Assembly (NCBI GenBank): GCA_037178625.1
Contig: CM074127.1
Location: forward strand, 992,001-1,056,000
Source: Skeletonema tropicum
Lineage: Eukaryota; Bacillariophyta; Thalassiosirophyceae; Thalassiosirales; Thalassiosiraceae
Reading direction: 5' to 3'
DNA length: 64,000 bases
The first letter of the stretch is position 1. Every line of letters begins with the position of its first letter. Below the pieces are notes generated by a model. That model worked only from the letters and a program-made list of their open reading frames with translations, was not told the origin of the DNA and made no database searches. Positions 12,819 to 24,696 of the stretch are shown here, in pieces. The position numbers were made by a program, and so were the translations under genes.

Positions 12819-12931
12819 TCCGTGAGATTGTTACACGGGTAACATTCACATCTCTGGCGGCGGCGGCGTTCCTACGTAGAAACATACCAGACCCCGTAGA
12901 ACTCTGTTACGTAATATTCTCACGGACAATT
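12819..12931. repeat. Short inverted-repeat element (MITE-like)
   Basis: The left edge reads TGTCCGTGAGATTGTTAC and the right edge, on the other strand, reads TTGTCCGTGAGAATATTAC, giving imperfect inverted ends about 110 bp apart. A third similar edge (TGTCCGTGAGATTGTTAC) occurs at about 13003 without a clear partner. No coding capacity. Confidence 0.5.
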
Positions 12932-13307
12932 GTGTCATGTCACAGATTCGTTTCGGATGGGTGTCTCTCCTTATCTCTCTCACTATCATCACCAAGTTGT
13001 GTCCGTGAGATTGTTACACGGGTAACAAGCTGAATTCAACTGGCGGCAGTAGACACGGCTTCTAAGCCTCCCGGTCTAAGTTCAAAAGTAGGAGTATCAA
13101 CGTAGGAATAGTACATACCGTGTGATATGACTATCGCTATGACATTTGTTAACCCTTGCAGCCGAAAACAGGCAAAAATCAATATATTTTCTTGACGGGC
13201 TAACTATCGCCAAACACTTTTTCATCTCCACTCAACATCACCAAGAAGAGGAGCACCGGCACCATGGTGTGTTTGCGTCCTATGGTGATATAATGTCCCA
13301 TCTTGAT

Positions 13308-13380
13308 ATACTGGTGAACTTTTTTGGCAATGAACTCTACACCCATATTGTAGTTCATTATTAAAAAAGTTCACCAGTAT
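13308..13380. repeat. Long imperfect hairpin
   Basis: Arms 13308-13340 and 13348-13380 are inverted copies of about 33 bp with a few mismatches and a loop of about 7 bases. The outer part (ATACTGGTGAACTTTTTT) pairs perfectly. It could be a small foldback transposon or the stem of a small-RNA precursor. No neighbouring gene explains it. Confidence 0.7.
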
Positions 13381-15089
13381 ACAATAACGTCGAATTAATT
13401 TTCGTCGACATATTTTATCGCTAGAAATTAAACCTCGACGACACAGTCTGCCGCTGCCGTATATATCCAAAAGAGAGGCAGTAGGGTGTGCCATCAATCC
13501 GCCCTGCCCCTTCCAATTGACAACCAAACATATCTTATTCGTAGGTTATGCTTATCGCCACAGTAATCACCGTAATCACCAAGAATATAAGTGATCTAGC
13601 CACACCATCATCAACAGCCACCTGTCGCCTTGTCGCGACCAACACTGCCACCAAAGGATGCATCATAGAAGGAACGAAGCCCCAAAACTTATGCCCCAGT
13701 CATAATATGATGTAGAGCGTTGATTGGGGGGCATAAACCTGATAAAAAGAGTCTTGTTAACTCCTTGAAGCGACGAGTCAATAATTACAAAAAACTCGTC
13801 TCAAATGGGCACAATATCCACCATCAATTGTTGTATACAGCCACCAATAATGTCCAAAACACATCCAAAACAGAACTAACACATCATTGCGGTAATAATA
13901 TACATTGTTATTGTTTGGAGTAGTGTTTTCAATCGGATAATATTAAATATTATTTGGTACAATAAATTACAAAATGTAAGCCTCTACACCATGATAAATA
14001 ATATGACATCCACCACCTATTTTGCGGCTGCTGAAGCGTGTATACCCCCCAGACATCCTCTGTTATGTTGAGAGTTGAAGATTTGTGTTTGCATTGTTGT
14101 TATGGACTGTTTATATGGTTGATTGTTGCATATTAATTATGTGAAACATCACATGTCCGATCACATGTGCTCCTAGGTAATAATCAATAGAGGGAGCACT
14201 CTCATACGTGGGGCACGACCACGGAAGTCAATATTATATTGCAGATGAGATATGTAAAGTAGGGGACCTTTTAGTGCAGCGTATCATTGCCAAAAGGATC
14301 ATACCACAGGTGGACGAAAATGACCAATTATTATATCGTTGATGGCGACTCGAATATCTCAACGACGGCATCTACCTCGACAAAAAAACGCCTCCATAAT
14401 ATACCCAATAGTAATTGGGAGCGATATAGGTGCATATATTGGTTATATTTGAAGCGTGTGCATGGTTGTGGTCGTCGGTAGGAGCGGCAGCTTCATGGTT
14501 GATGTCAAAAAGTGCAGCATTAGGTGGGACTTATAGGTAGTATGTACGTTCTACGATGATTTGAATTCCTACGTAGGCCTTAGAACCCGTGTATATAGAA
14601 CTCGCGGCAGCTGTTACACGGGTAAAAATCCAAATCAAGCCGGCGGACAAATCTGTTACATTTAGGAATTAGTATGGTTCTACCTACGGGATCACCCCTC
14701 CTGCGGAAATGGTGCCATGGCGTGGTGGATTGTCGATTGTCGCGGTGGTGGAACTTTTTCGTGGTGGCAAAAAACACATTTGTAGAGTTTGGTCACGTTG
14801 CATCACGGGCCAAAAGTTGGGACAAGGAAATTTTTCAGCTCGGGTGGATGGAATCACGGGTGCAAATGGAACCAAAAAATGAAAATTGCTTTGTTATCAG
14901 TTTAATAGGCCAATTAGCGTAGATATACCCTTTACAATGCTCTGCATGACCAAGAAGCCCCCCGCAACTCTCACACTACTACCCCATTCATTCAATTCAA
15001 TGCACTTTAAAGATCAACAAGTGGTCATGTTGGCCAATATCCATGTCGTCATCCTTCAATGCGAATGGAGGAAGGTAGGCATCCTCTCT

Positions 15090-15536
15090 CTAGAGCGACA
15101 ATCCAGTCAACTGTTCATAATACATGTGGAGAAGGCGGTTATTTTCACAAGGGTACATAATTCGTGCAGCAAGTTGTGGGTACATTCTGGCCCTCCTGAT
15201 GGATAGTACTTGAGATGCACGGCTCCAGACGCTCTCTGATGGTGCGGAGTTGGCAGGAATGGCAAGGAAAGCTCGAGCCAAGTTGGCAACTGTTGGAAAC
15301 CTGTGCTCATTCACACTCCACCACGCCAATGGGTCTTTGAAATCTCCGTCAGAATTCTTGATAGGCAAAGAATTGACTGCATGAAGAAAGGATTGCAGTT
15401 CAGAGAGACACTTCTTGTTCAGCATGTCGATATTTCCAAGGTCATCATGGCTGGTATCAACCAACCCGCTGTCAAAGTTATCAAAGATACAAGGTGGACA
15501 GTCATGGCCACGGCGGATAGGGTCAATGGAAGCCAT
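15090..15536 (-). pseudogene. Fragment of a second hAT transposase (C-terminal dimerisation domain)
   Basis: A 148-codon open frame carries the typical hAT C-terminal block: DPLAWWSVNEHRFP, then NLARAFLAIPANSAPSESVW, then an SIRRARM segment. This is the W-x-x-x-x-xFP / LA..LAIPA.SAPSE.VWS pattern of hATC domains. Nothing of the catalytic core is seen upstream on the same strand, where stops occur, so this looks like a relic. It differs from the transposase at 9185-11800, whose C terminus is much more diverged. I found no terminal repeats for it. Confidence 0.75.
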
Positions 15537-15690
15537 CGGAGGCGAGCAAGAGGCCGATTTGCATCATGTTTTTTGATCTGAAATCTTGCCCGAGGGAGGG
15601 TCTTAAAGTCTTTATGTACGCACGTGGTGAGGAGAGTCAATTTCAATAGGTTATGGGTCCTCACGGGTCTTCACGTGATGAAGGGCGTGA

Positions 15691-15906
15691 GTAGGCGTGC
15701 CGGGATAGTGGGCGCTTTTCATGGTATGTTGTGGGCGGCGCCCACGTTGGGCCCACAACTACACATAATCGGGTACAAATGAGCTCAAATTGCCCGAATT
15801 TAACCCTTACATCGACCAAAATCCCCAATATTCCCCGTTCAAGCCTCTCCTTCAACCATGGTGTGTTGTTGGCACGCCCACGCTTCCACTATCCCGGTTT
15901 GCCTAC
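15691..15906. repeat. Inverted repeat pair, MITE-like
   Basis: GTAGGCGTGCCGGGATAGTGG at 15691 and the reverse complement of 15886-15906 match at 18 of 21 positions. Looser similarity continues outward (TCACG..GTGA words on both sides). The roughly 170 bp between them has no gene. Sequence from 15907 to 16382 also shows no recognisable feature beyond short open frames. Confidence 0.45.
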
Positions 15907-16382
15907 GCGTGAGTGGACTTCACGGATCACCTCGTGACAAACTCTACACATTTGGGACCCCGCGCGGTCCGTGATTTAAGACAGCTACTTATTACAAAGT
16001 ACGCACACTCTAGCCTAGAGAGAGCGTCCTTAGTCCTTTTAGTCCTCACTTATTTTTGTACTAATTCAACCGTAGCACGAATTAGTAACGTACGTTCGTA
16101 AATACCTAGAGTGGTAAAGTATCACATGCACCACATCCACCATCAAACATCAAACCATGGCACTAAGTTAGCACAAATCCCCCCTACGGCACATGTCAAC
16201 TACGCCAAACCTGCCAAGGGCGGTGGAGGAAATACAGCGGGATTTCGTTTTCAACCCCATCAATCGTCATTATCCGTCGGAATTCCGCCACAAAGTGCTT
16301 TTGAATTTCCAAAACTAATAGATCCACCAAATGTCGTCCCATCGACGCTACGGCAACATTCGGCACGATAGTATCCACTCCT

Positions 16383-16729
16383 ACACATCGTTTATACGGC
16401 TCTCGCTGAATTACAATCGTCGCAGACGCTTCACCTATCAATATACCGTCGACGCCGCCGGAACTCCGCCACAAACCGCCGCTTAATTTGATACCGGGTG
16501 CCGATCGCGATTTTGCTTTGGTACTCGCGTATCTACGACGATTTTTGGCTTCTACGTAGGAATCGTAGGTACATTCGAATCGAGTCAAATCGCTGCCAGT
16601 GGTGTCCCGCCTGCTGCCTCCCGCCCGGGTGCCATGCCATGCGTAGCGGGCTCCGGGCAAATAATGATGTCACCCTATGTCACCGGTCCTCTCACAAGCT
16701 ACTTATGACTCCTGTCGCATTGTACATAC
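16383..16729 (+). repeat. Displaced promoter block of ATPase copy B
   Basis: Matches the region just upstream of copy A (2566-2841 plus 2899-2969), lacking one 57 bp segment. It ends ...GTACATAC at 16729, where the LTR element begins. The continuation of the same sequence (ACAAACAAGG plus the start codon) appears 9.25 kb further on at gene B. It is therefore best read as the original upstream region of gene B, cut off by the insertion. Confidence 0.8.
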
Positions 16730-17024
16730 TGTTGCAGAATGGCTTCTCCTGGAGATAATGGTGGAGATCACCCCAACCTTTGCGCCCACCAAGATCCAGC
16801 AATCTATTTAACACACTATCGATAACTTTTACTTATACTAGAGGGTAATACGTATTTTATCGATTGTGAGCTCATCGATCTTGGCTCTTGTCATGATCAG
16901 CCCTTCTTGGCTGATACGTGGAGGTAGGTGATTGCATTAGCTGCGAGAGACGACGTCAGCATACGTGGGCTGCTTCTTACCTTTCGTGCCGGCCCACTTA
17001 TCCTGTTCACTCTGATTTCCAACA
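16730..17024 (-). repeat. 3' LTR of the composite copia element
   Basis: The 295 bp sequence TGTTGCAG...TTTCCAACA is matched by 25684-25976 except for one extra AG (ACTAGAGGG against ACTAGGG). The last 29 codons of pol, including the stop at 16937, lie inside this LTR. On its outer side it is preceded by CATAC. Confidence 0.92.
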
Positions 17025-20000
17025 CACTCCTGTGAGCCTGAATCAATGGATTGCATTGGTTTAGACTCATCAATTCTTTCCTTCATCTTATCATAATGAC
17101 TGGCCATGAGTTCATCAACATCCACTGGACCATGCTCATCGTGGGTAATGTTCATGATAATGTTCCTGAATCGTCGGAACTTTGCTCCGCCGAGAGGTTT
17201 TGTGAAGAAGTCTCCGATCATTTCATCGGTTGGACAGTATTGTAAGACTGCTTCCTTTCGCTTCAACACGTCCGCTACAAAGAAGTACCTGACATTCATA
17301 TGTCTGGTTCGCTTGCTGCTTGAGCCTCTCCCGTTGGTCTCTAGCAACATGGCACTCATGTTGTCTTGATGAATGACAGATGGCTTGAGTGGATATCCCT
17401 GTGCCTCCATGAAATATCGAGTCCAAAGGATGGCAGGCATATTATCATGCACCCCCACGACTTCAGCTTCTGTTGAACTAGTTGTGTTTATCTTTTGACC
17501 ACTGGATGACCCGTCGATCATTCCCCTTCCGAAGGTCATGTACCCTCCGGTGTGGCTTCTCATGTCATCGTGCACCGCAAATGCTCCATCAATGAACCAG
17601 TGATTTTGGTCGAGGTATTCTGCTTCAATGGTCAGCCGTAGCCATTTTGTTCTTCTGATGTATTTCATTGCTCTTGCTAGCTTCTTGTAATCATCCTCGT
17701 CGGGTGTCTTCACTCTCTTGGTGAGGAAGGATACGACCAGCCTTAGATCGGGCCTAGCCCGCTGGGATCCAAACAAAATCTGTGCTGTCTTGGATCGGAA
17801 CAGTTCAGCTCTCTTTTCGTCAAGCTTCGGCGCGTTATCTCTTGTTTTGAAGAGGTGATCAGCTGCTGGAGTGGCAGCATATCCGTCCATATCGTCCGGA
17901 AGATCCTCTAGCACTCCATCGAAGAATTTTTCCATATCAACGATAATCTTTTTGGCGTCCGAGAAGTCTAGGGTCATGCCGAGGTATTCATGTACCTTTC
18001 CTCTAGTAACAGCTAGGTTGCCCACCTTTCCGTATTCTTTTTGCAGTAGATCGATGATGTCACTGACAACGTCCTCGCTCACATGGGAGATCTTCAGATC
18101 ATCCACATGCCACACGATGGTGCACTGTTTCCCATCAATCATTTTATTCACCACGCACCAGTCATACGGGTTGACTTCAAAGCCATTGTCGACCATGAAG
18201 CGGGTGAGCTTCTTCCAGAACAACACTGCCGCAAGAAGAGTCCCATATAGTGCGACGTTCAACCTGCAGTAGATGTATGGCTCTCCTCGACGGTGGTGCA
18301 CAAACTCTTGATATGTAGGTGGATCGATTTTTGCCAGTAGCATCGCCATTTCGCCGTCCAACATTACATGCACATCCTTTTTGTCCTTTGGCCATTTTGT
18401 CTGTAGGAATGCACCTGGAATATCTGCAGTAGCAACGGCTCTTTTTTCATATGCATCTATCATGCATGTCAACATGATTGAGGCTTGCCTCACTGTCGGA
18501 GAAGATGCCTCCATTTTTGTCGTGTATAATCTCTGTGGTCGACCGTCAGCACAGCCACGTCCCTTGATAATCCCATTTCTTTTCTCTTTCAAGTACATGA
18601 GATAGTTGAGTGCATTTGCTCTCTCTTCTTTTGTCATTTCATACCAGTGTTTAGGCTGGAAACCCTGCATGTCGTGTATTTGCTGTAGCTCCTTCGTGAT
18701 GGCTTCTTCTGCCAGGTCCTCCTTGCCTTGTTGTTTAAATACTTTGAGCCCCTTTTTCCAGTTCATTTGCTCGGTGACCAGTGTGATTTCTTCCATCATA
18801 AACGCATATTCACTTAGAGGCATGTCGTCACTATCAAGGCCTTCCTTCCAGCCGAGGTGTCCTGTCAGGAACATACACTCAGCTGTCACCCGTGCGAGTT
18901 CGAATTCCTCTGGATCAAGCTTTGTTTCCTCCACTCCTGTCTCACAGTCATCATTAAGGGTAAGCATTACCATTTCAATATCGTCAGGTATTTCACTGCC
19001 TTCCATGGCAAACACATTGTAGTTCTTCCTTGGCTGGTTGCGCAAGTTCATCCTGTTGTACGTACGCTCTTCATTTGCATCCGCGTCATCCTCAGTTTCG
19101 AGATGACCATTGTCTGCTTCATCTTCATTTACACTGTCGAGGTGATCATCCACTCCTGGGATTTCCTCGTCGTCAGAGTCGGGCGTATTATTATTATCAT
19201 CATTCACTTCTGCATTTTCCTCCGGTTCTGCATTGTCATCATTCACTCCTGCATTTTCCTCGGATTCTTGTGCATCATCTTCTGCCATAGCATCCTCTGT
19301 TGCCTCTGCTGCAGTCACTTCATACTCGACATCATCTTCAGCTTCATCGTCATCTTCTTCATCGTCATCATCTTCTCTGAGAGCATTGTAGTAGTTACCA
19401 TCGTTGCTGTCGTCATCACTTTCATCATCATCATTACTATTTCCGGTGCCTTCACTGCCATTGTCTTCATAATCGCTGTCATCGTCATCGTCATCATCAT
19501 CATTCACTCCTGCGTTCGCCTCATCAAGTGGGAGATCGTCTTCATCACGGTCGAGGTCAGCGTAGAGGATGTCCAGGTCTTCACCGGCAGTGTTAGTGAA
19601 GGTAAGAGTTTTGGATGCTTTCTGCCGACGTGCCAAACGGTGAACTTGGTCAATAACCCCCTGCGGCATGGGCAGAGGTGTGAAGCTGCGACGGTGAATG
19701 CGGCGTCCAGTGGAAAGATTCAAGAAGTAATACGAGTTGTCTCCATCTGCTGGCCGAAGAGCGATAGCTCCAATTGTACGACTGTCCATGGAATTGTCAT
19801 GTTCTTCATGAGTTTGTACGTAGTCTCCCAATCCAACCTTGCAGTGAGCATGAACATCAAGGGAACGATTCACAATGAGTTCAGCGGGACTTTGAGTTTG
19901 AGAGACGCCACCTTTTAATGGGAACATATTCCTCCAAAACACTGCAGCAAACACCATTTCGGCGACCAAGACTGGTGGGTAGTGAGTGAAAGGAAGGGTG

Positions 20001-21430
20001 TTGTAGCTAGCTCTCACTCTCTCCTTGATGGTGCGGTTGAACCGTTCAACTTCGGGAACATGTTCATCCCTTGCAACGATGTGCAATTGGACGTGTAAGT
20101 TAGCAATATCATCACGCATCGATTCAAATTGATTGTCAGCAAGCATTATCTTCACACGAAATCCTCTCACAATTTATAGACCGATGATTTTCTTAAAATG
20201 TTCGATGATATGACTCGTTTTCATGGTAGCAAGTCTTCCAGCGGTACCAAATTTAATATGTTCGGAGATGGTCATGAGGAAAGGAATTCCCGTAACCTTC
20301 ATAATGTCAACGGAGAGTGTTACATTCTTGTAGTGCTCCATAATGTGTCGAGGTATTTCAATGTGTTGCACACGAATGGGAGGTGGTTTCACTCTGGTAG
20401 TCTTGCCCTTCAGGTTTCCCAAATCAGGGCCATAGATTATCTCAGCATTTCTGACATCTTGTGCAGTCACGGGGCAGTTTTTGATCAATTTGTTCTGGAT
20501 ATAACGAATGAAGTCAGCTGTGGATGGCCGGCCGAGTCGTCGCTGGAGTATTCTCGCCTGATCTGCATTGGCAACGTCCTGTCCAGAGAATTTTAGTTTG
20601 TTATCGTCTACTGTAGTGATTAGAATGGTGCTCTCTTCAGTTCGTTCGTGCATATCAAAACAATATAAACGGTTACTTCTCTCAGTGAACCGGACTACTC
20701 TCCCATCCTCCTTGATCACATTGAATGAGTTGCCCAGAGCACTATCGTAAGTGACTCTAAATCTCTCCTTCATGCGGCTCAAAGAAAGAATATTAGCGAC
20801 TCCACCGTGGAGAAGCCATACCCAGCCTAGTCCTGGAAGCTTTCCTCTCCACCGCGTAGTCTTTACCCCCGCATTGCATCTGATTGTTAAAACCGTGTCA
20901 GATTCATAAATTTCTTTCAATAGGTCAGGATTGCTGACGAGATCGACCGATGACCCGCAATCCATGACCAGCATTTTGTTGTTAGAAGGAGGATTCGACC
21001 TCTTTTGATCCCCCCCACTGTGATCAATATTTGATTGAACGAAGATGAGCGATTCCATAATTTCACTACAGTATACATCACAATCATTCTCTGGAGCATG
21101 AGGCTCGGGACAGTTACTTACAGAGTCATCACCACCGCCACCACCAGATTCTACTTCCGTCACACTTCCACCAATATGTAGGACCGTTCCGTCTTTGTGC
21201 TTGGTAGCAGTGCATGTACCACGGTGTTGCCTGCCGCATCGTTCGCACGTCACCCGGTGATTGTCAGTGTTTTCGTTGCCATCCTGATCCCCGACCTGGT
21301 TGAACGAAACTCCCAACTCGGTGTCACTTGTTGCCTTTTTCTTCTGCCTCTTGTCAGCATGCCAGTGGTTGAGCAAATTGTAGGCCTTGATTAGGGTGAC
21401 AGGAGGTGACAGGGTACTTGTCCACTCCAC
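16937..21430 (-). pseudogene. Ty1/copia gag end-pol polyprotein, disrupted
   Basis: In minus order I see a zinc knuckle (CERCGRQHRGTC), an aspartic protease site (VMDCGSSVDLV), a GAG-pre-integrase-like stretch (RILQRRLGRP), and integrase acidic residues in LSVDIMKVTG, LADNQFE and PEVERFNRTIKERV. A very acidic linker follows, then reverse transcriptase (ATADIPGAFLQ; WHVDD in place of YVDD) and RNase H (FIDGAFAVHDD, TSSTEAEVV, HQDNMSAM). The domain order integrase-RT-RNase H marks Ty1/copia; the style resembles diatom copia-like elements. Two lesions are visible. An in-frame TAA at 20174-20176 falls inside the integrase core, with the frame open on both sides. A 10 bp tandem duplication at 21395-21414 shifts the frame at the gag end, whose upstream part (AYLSGVDKYPV) reads in the neighbouring frame up to about 21474. 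Confidence 0.9.
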
Positions 21431-21474
21431 TGAGATAGGCCCGGTCGAAGTCCTGAATCATCCCGCCATAGCGT

Positions 21475-23284
21475 GTAATAGTCAAGTAGCATACTACCTT
21501 TAGGTACGTATGTATCTGTGACCATACGGATACGTGCTCGCTAAGCTATCGCTTATCGGGATCTCCATGCCTGACGCATGCCGCTCTGGATTCTGACTAC
21601 GTGGAAGCAGTCAGCTTAGAGAATCTTACTAACAGCCTACGTCTTGGAATTAGTACGATTTCTATCCAATAGCATTCCGAGTCACTCGGCTTACACGAGT
21701 AACTCTACCGCTAGCAGCAGCTCTCTCCTTCGAAGAGCTCACAACTACTCCAAATACGTAAATTAATACTGTATTCATCGTCGTTGTCATTACACATCTA
21801 TTAGCCTGTGTCATTATTTTAAAATAACAAGTGCTCTCGTCGACAAGCACCGCAGAAAGCTACCAAATACCTCGAAACGAGAAGAATCTTCCATCCTGGT
21901 GAAATATCAGAAGGACTGATCATTATCATGTCGCAAAATGAATTAGCTTCGATTTACTTGGCCTACAACACTCTCACCGAGGACAAACGGCCAAAAGAAT
22001 CTCAGGTAACTCGTGGATACATCGAGGATAAAGACAAAGTCGTCTTTCCCATCTTTCCAGTTGCCAAGATTGCCAATGGTCGGAAATGGACTATCGATGG
22101 CGGATCAACTAATCATGCCAAAACTACGGTAACGTACTATTCCCTTCCACACAATGTTGGACAACACACCTACATGGTACTCAAACTCATCGAATATGAA
22201 AGTCTAATCTTCGAGCTTGGTTGGGACGACCACGAGAAGAAGCTCATGACTCAACTCATCTTCAATCAACAAAAAGCGTCCGAGCTAGAAGCCGACATCG
22301 CAAACAAATTCAACGGTATCACCGGTGATCCTCTCGCTAAGAAGGACATCGACGAATTGAAAAAGACACTATCGCAGCATAAAAAGCAAATCAGCCATCA
22401 TGTGAACGCTCTGAATGATAATGCAGAACGTGCAGGAGGTATGCTTGGAAAGCTCATGGGTCATTTCGATAAGAAATTCGCTGTCATCATCGACAACTAC
22501 TTCAATCAGGGTGCGCCGCACCAAGTGACGAAGTGGAGGGCAGTCAACCATGCATTTTGCAAGGACGCCATGGACTCTTCCAAAATAATGATCCCTCTGA
22601 TGTCTTACACAGGGACGGTCTTCGATGACAAAGACGAAACATCAGACTACTTGATGTGTCGTAAAGCGATGCTCTGCACTCAAACAGAAACAGGGCCTCG
22701 TTTGAAAACTCTTAAGGATATTCTCAAGTGCGCTAATTTATTGTTAGTCGAGCAACATGGTTACGGCCTCGCGGAAGCAACCAGAAGCTACTTGGAATCC
22801 AACATTAAATTCCATCGTGCATTCACATGCAAGGAGTGGGTAGGGATGATCACAGCAATCAATCAATATCTACGTCTCCTTACCACCTACAAAGATGATG
22901 AACAGTACGCGGACAACGATAGTATTCCACGTGCCAACGTTCCCTACAACGAAGTGGAGCTGTGCAAGATTGTCTTGGCCAGCATGCCCAGAGAGGTTAG
23001 GGATTCTCTTCGAGTGACGTCTCCAAATCGTCCACTTGAAACAGAGCTGGAGCCTTTGGTCGCTCGCATTGACGCCATCTTGGTTCAGCAGAAGACCCAA
23101 CGCGCTTCAAATGAAAAGGATAAGTCTACCAAGAACGGAGCTTCCAACCCCAACCCTAGAAACCAGAAGAAGAATGGTGGAGGTGGCGGTGGAGGTGGTG
23201 GTGGTGGCAATCCAAGTACTAAACCTACGCCTGAAAATCCCAAAGAAGGTGGGTGTGGCAACTGTCAGAAGAATGGAGTCAACG
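21475..23284 (+). mobile_element. Truncated plus-strand fragment of another LTR element
   Basis: Between the two parts of the minus-strand gag lies a 1.8 kb segment in the opposite orientation. Its first 450 bp (21475-21927) are non-coding and look like an LTR plus leader, beginning TGTAATAGTC, but I could not find the LTR end or a partner LTR. Then comes a gag-like gene that stops abruptly at the right edge. No target duplication is visible at either edge, so a rearrangement is more likely than a simple nested insertion. Confidence 0.6.
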
Positions 23285-23313
23285 CTTGGTTCTCTCCAGC
23301 ATTGATTGACTGA
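21928..23313 (+). pseudogene. Gag-like capsid protein of a copia-type element, 3'-truncated
   Basis: The frame encodes 461 residues from ATG 21928, but only the part to about 23284 (around 452 residues) belongs to this gene; the last ten residues come from the neighbouring minus-strand gag sequence. A long helical body carries heptad-like stretches (ASELEADIANKF, KKDIDELKKTLSQHKKQ). A Gly-rich linker follows, then the start of a zinc knuckle (GCGNCQKNG) that is cut before its His and last Cys. Helical capsid followed by a basic or Gly-rich segment and a CCHC box is the usual order in Ty1/copia Gag. No protease or pol follows on this strand. Confidence 0.7.
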
Positions 23314-23433
23314 AGTGTCAATTGGTCCATTTCCCTTCCGATGCGGAGCTTAATTGACTTATCTACTTTGTCGAAGAAGGACTTTGTTTTTGCTGCTGTT
23401 TCTCCAACCATGATTGCTCCGAGCTCGGGAACC
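23285..23433 (-). pseudogene. Remnant of the composite element's own gag
   Basis: On the minus strand this 149 bp reads VPELGAIMVGETAAKTK... to ...SINAGENQA without stops, with ordinary amino-acid composition and no match to the SR-gene block on one side or the plus-strand gag on the other. Its frame is the one set by the gag start at 25655 if the 2130 bp host block is removed. I infer that it is the next part of the same gag. The right limit near 23285 is uncertain by about ten bases. Confidence 0.6.
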
Positions 23434-24696
23434 TCTGACCTTCTTATTGGTTTCGGGCGCGCTATGTCGTTGTTTGGTTTTCTCTCTCTTCTTCTCGTCC
23501 AAAACCTTCTTGGTTGGACGCAATGGCGGCGCACTATGGCGTATCCGCGTCTTTACTTCTGCCTTGATAATTGCTTTTCTTTTTTCAAGATCTTCCTTCA
23601 CCTCGGCAGAATCACGGCTCTCTTCCTCAGTCTTTTTCGTTGCTCTTCTCTTTTCGAGTTCCTCTTTGAAGTCAGTAGGGTTTGAATGCTCCGATGCTGC
23701 AGAATCCAATGATAGAGATCGCCTTCTATTTCTCGGCTTGTCATTCAATGTCACAGGCTCAACAGACATGTCATCAGTTTGAACACGACCGCCCAGTGAT
23801 CTTGATCTTCTCCTAACATAACCATCTTCATCCTTTCGAGACCGTCCCCTCTTCCCGTCTACTGATCGTGATCTTCTCCTAGCATGCCCATCTTCATTAC
23901 GTGACCGTTCTCTCCCTGGACGTGGTTCATCATCTTTGAGTGGAACATGTAGTGTTGTAATTGCCGTAAACGAACTTCTTCGGAGGATGGCGTCGTTATC
24001 TTGTAACGATCCAGCAAGAATACTTCTACTGCTAGTCTCCTGAACAGAACTTCTTCTCAACAGCGGAGGTCTATTACTTTGAGTTGATTGAAACGATGGT
24101 CTTCTTTGAAGCGATGGTCTCCTTTGATCAGATGAAGGCCTTCTTTGGAGCGATGGTCTACTGAAGCTTGGGGATGCACTCCTCGACCGTCTCCTTTCAA
24201 ACGGCTGCTTGGCACATGGACCATCATTAAGAACGTCTTTCAAATCATCTGAGGAAACGGAACCTGATGACATCGATCTTCTCCTCCCATGTGATATATT
24301 GCTTTTTGATAATCGTTTGGGCCGCTTTAGCTCTGCCTTTGGTTGATGATGGCGACTTGGACTTGGCTCTGGCTCGGATAAATTACTTTGTGCCAGCCGT
24401 TTGGGTCGCTTTGACTCTGCCTCTCGTTTGGACCGAGGAGATTTGATTTTTAACTTTGGTTTTACATCCAATGGATGCAATACTTTTGCTGCCTGTTGCT
24501 TTTGAGCAGTAGCTCGCCCCTGGTACAATTTCTCTTGCCCCCGTCCACGACGAGATGATGATGTTTTTTTTCGTGATGGTTGCCATGTAGGCTGCTGCAA
24601 TAGTGCTGCGTATTCTCCATTTGCTTCTTTCGATGAATGAGAAAATTCGGAAAGGCCGAGGAGGTCTGCCGTATCGTCGACAGGGGCATCCTCCAT
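23434..24696 (-). pseudogene. 5' fragment of the SR-rich/DOMON membrane protein gene inside the LTR element
   Basis: From the ATG at 24696 the frame encodes about 420 residues, the same as the first part of the intact gene at 43416-46163. It is full of RRRS/RRPS/RRSS repeats. At 23434 the host sequence stops, and the frame runs a further 25 codons in element sequence to a stop at 23359. The membrane segment and the DOMON domain are missing. Its own upstream region was copied with it, so it could still be transcribed. Confidence 0.85.

Larger units (their letters stand above)
12296..15089. other. Repeat-rich non-coding stretch
   Basis: About 2.8 kb without a convincing gene. It holds a foldback element, a strong hairpin and three scattered copies of the word GTTACACGGGTAA (near 12832, 13017 and 14612), each followed 10-20 bases later by a GGCGG-type word. 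The palindrome CCTACGTAGG also appears. This is probably old transposon debris. Confidence 0.5.

Noticed and set aside
18857..19918. Long plus-strand open frame (353 codons), very rich in Ile, Val and Phe
   Set aside because: It is antisense to the acidic Asp/Glu linker of the copia polyprotein; the composition is a shadow of GAT/GAC codons.
21928..23313. Treating the plus-strand gag and minus-strand pol as one element
   Set aside because: They face opposite directions, and the minus element has its own zinc knuckle and its own gag start beside the 5' LTR.
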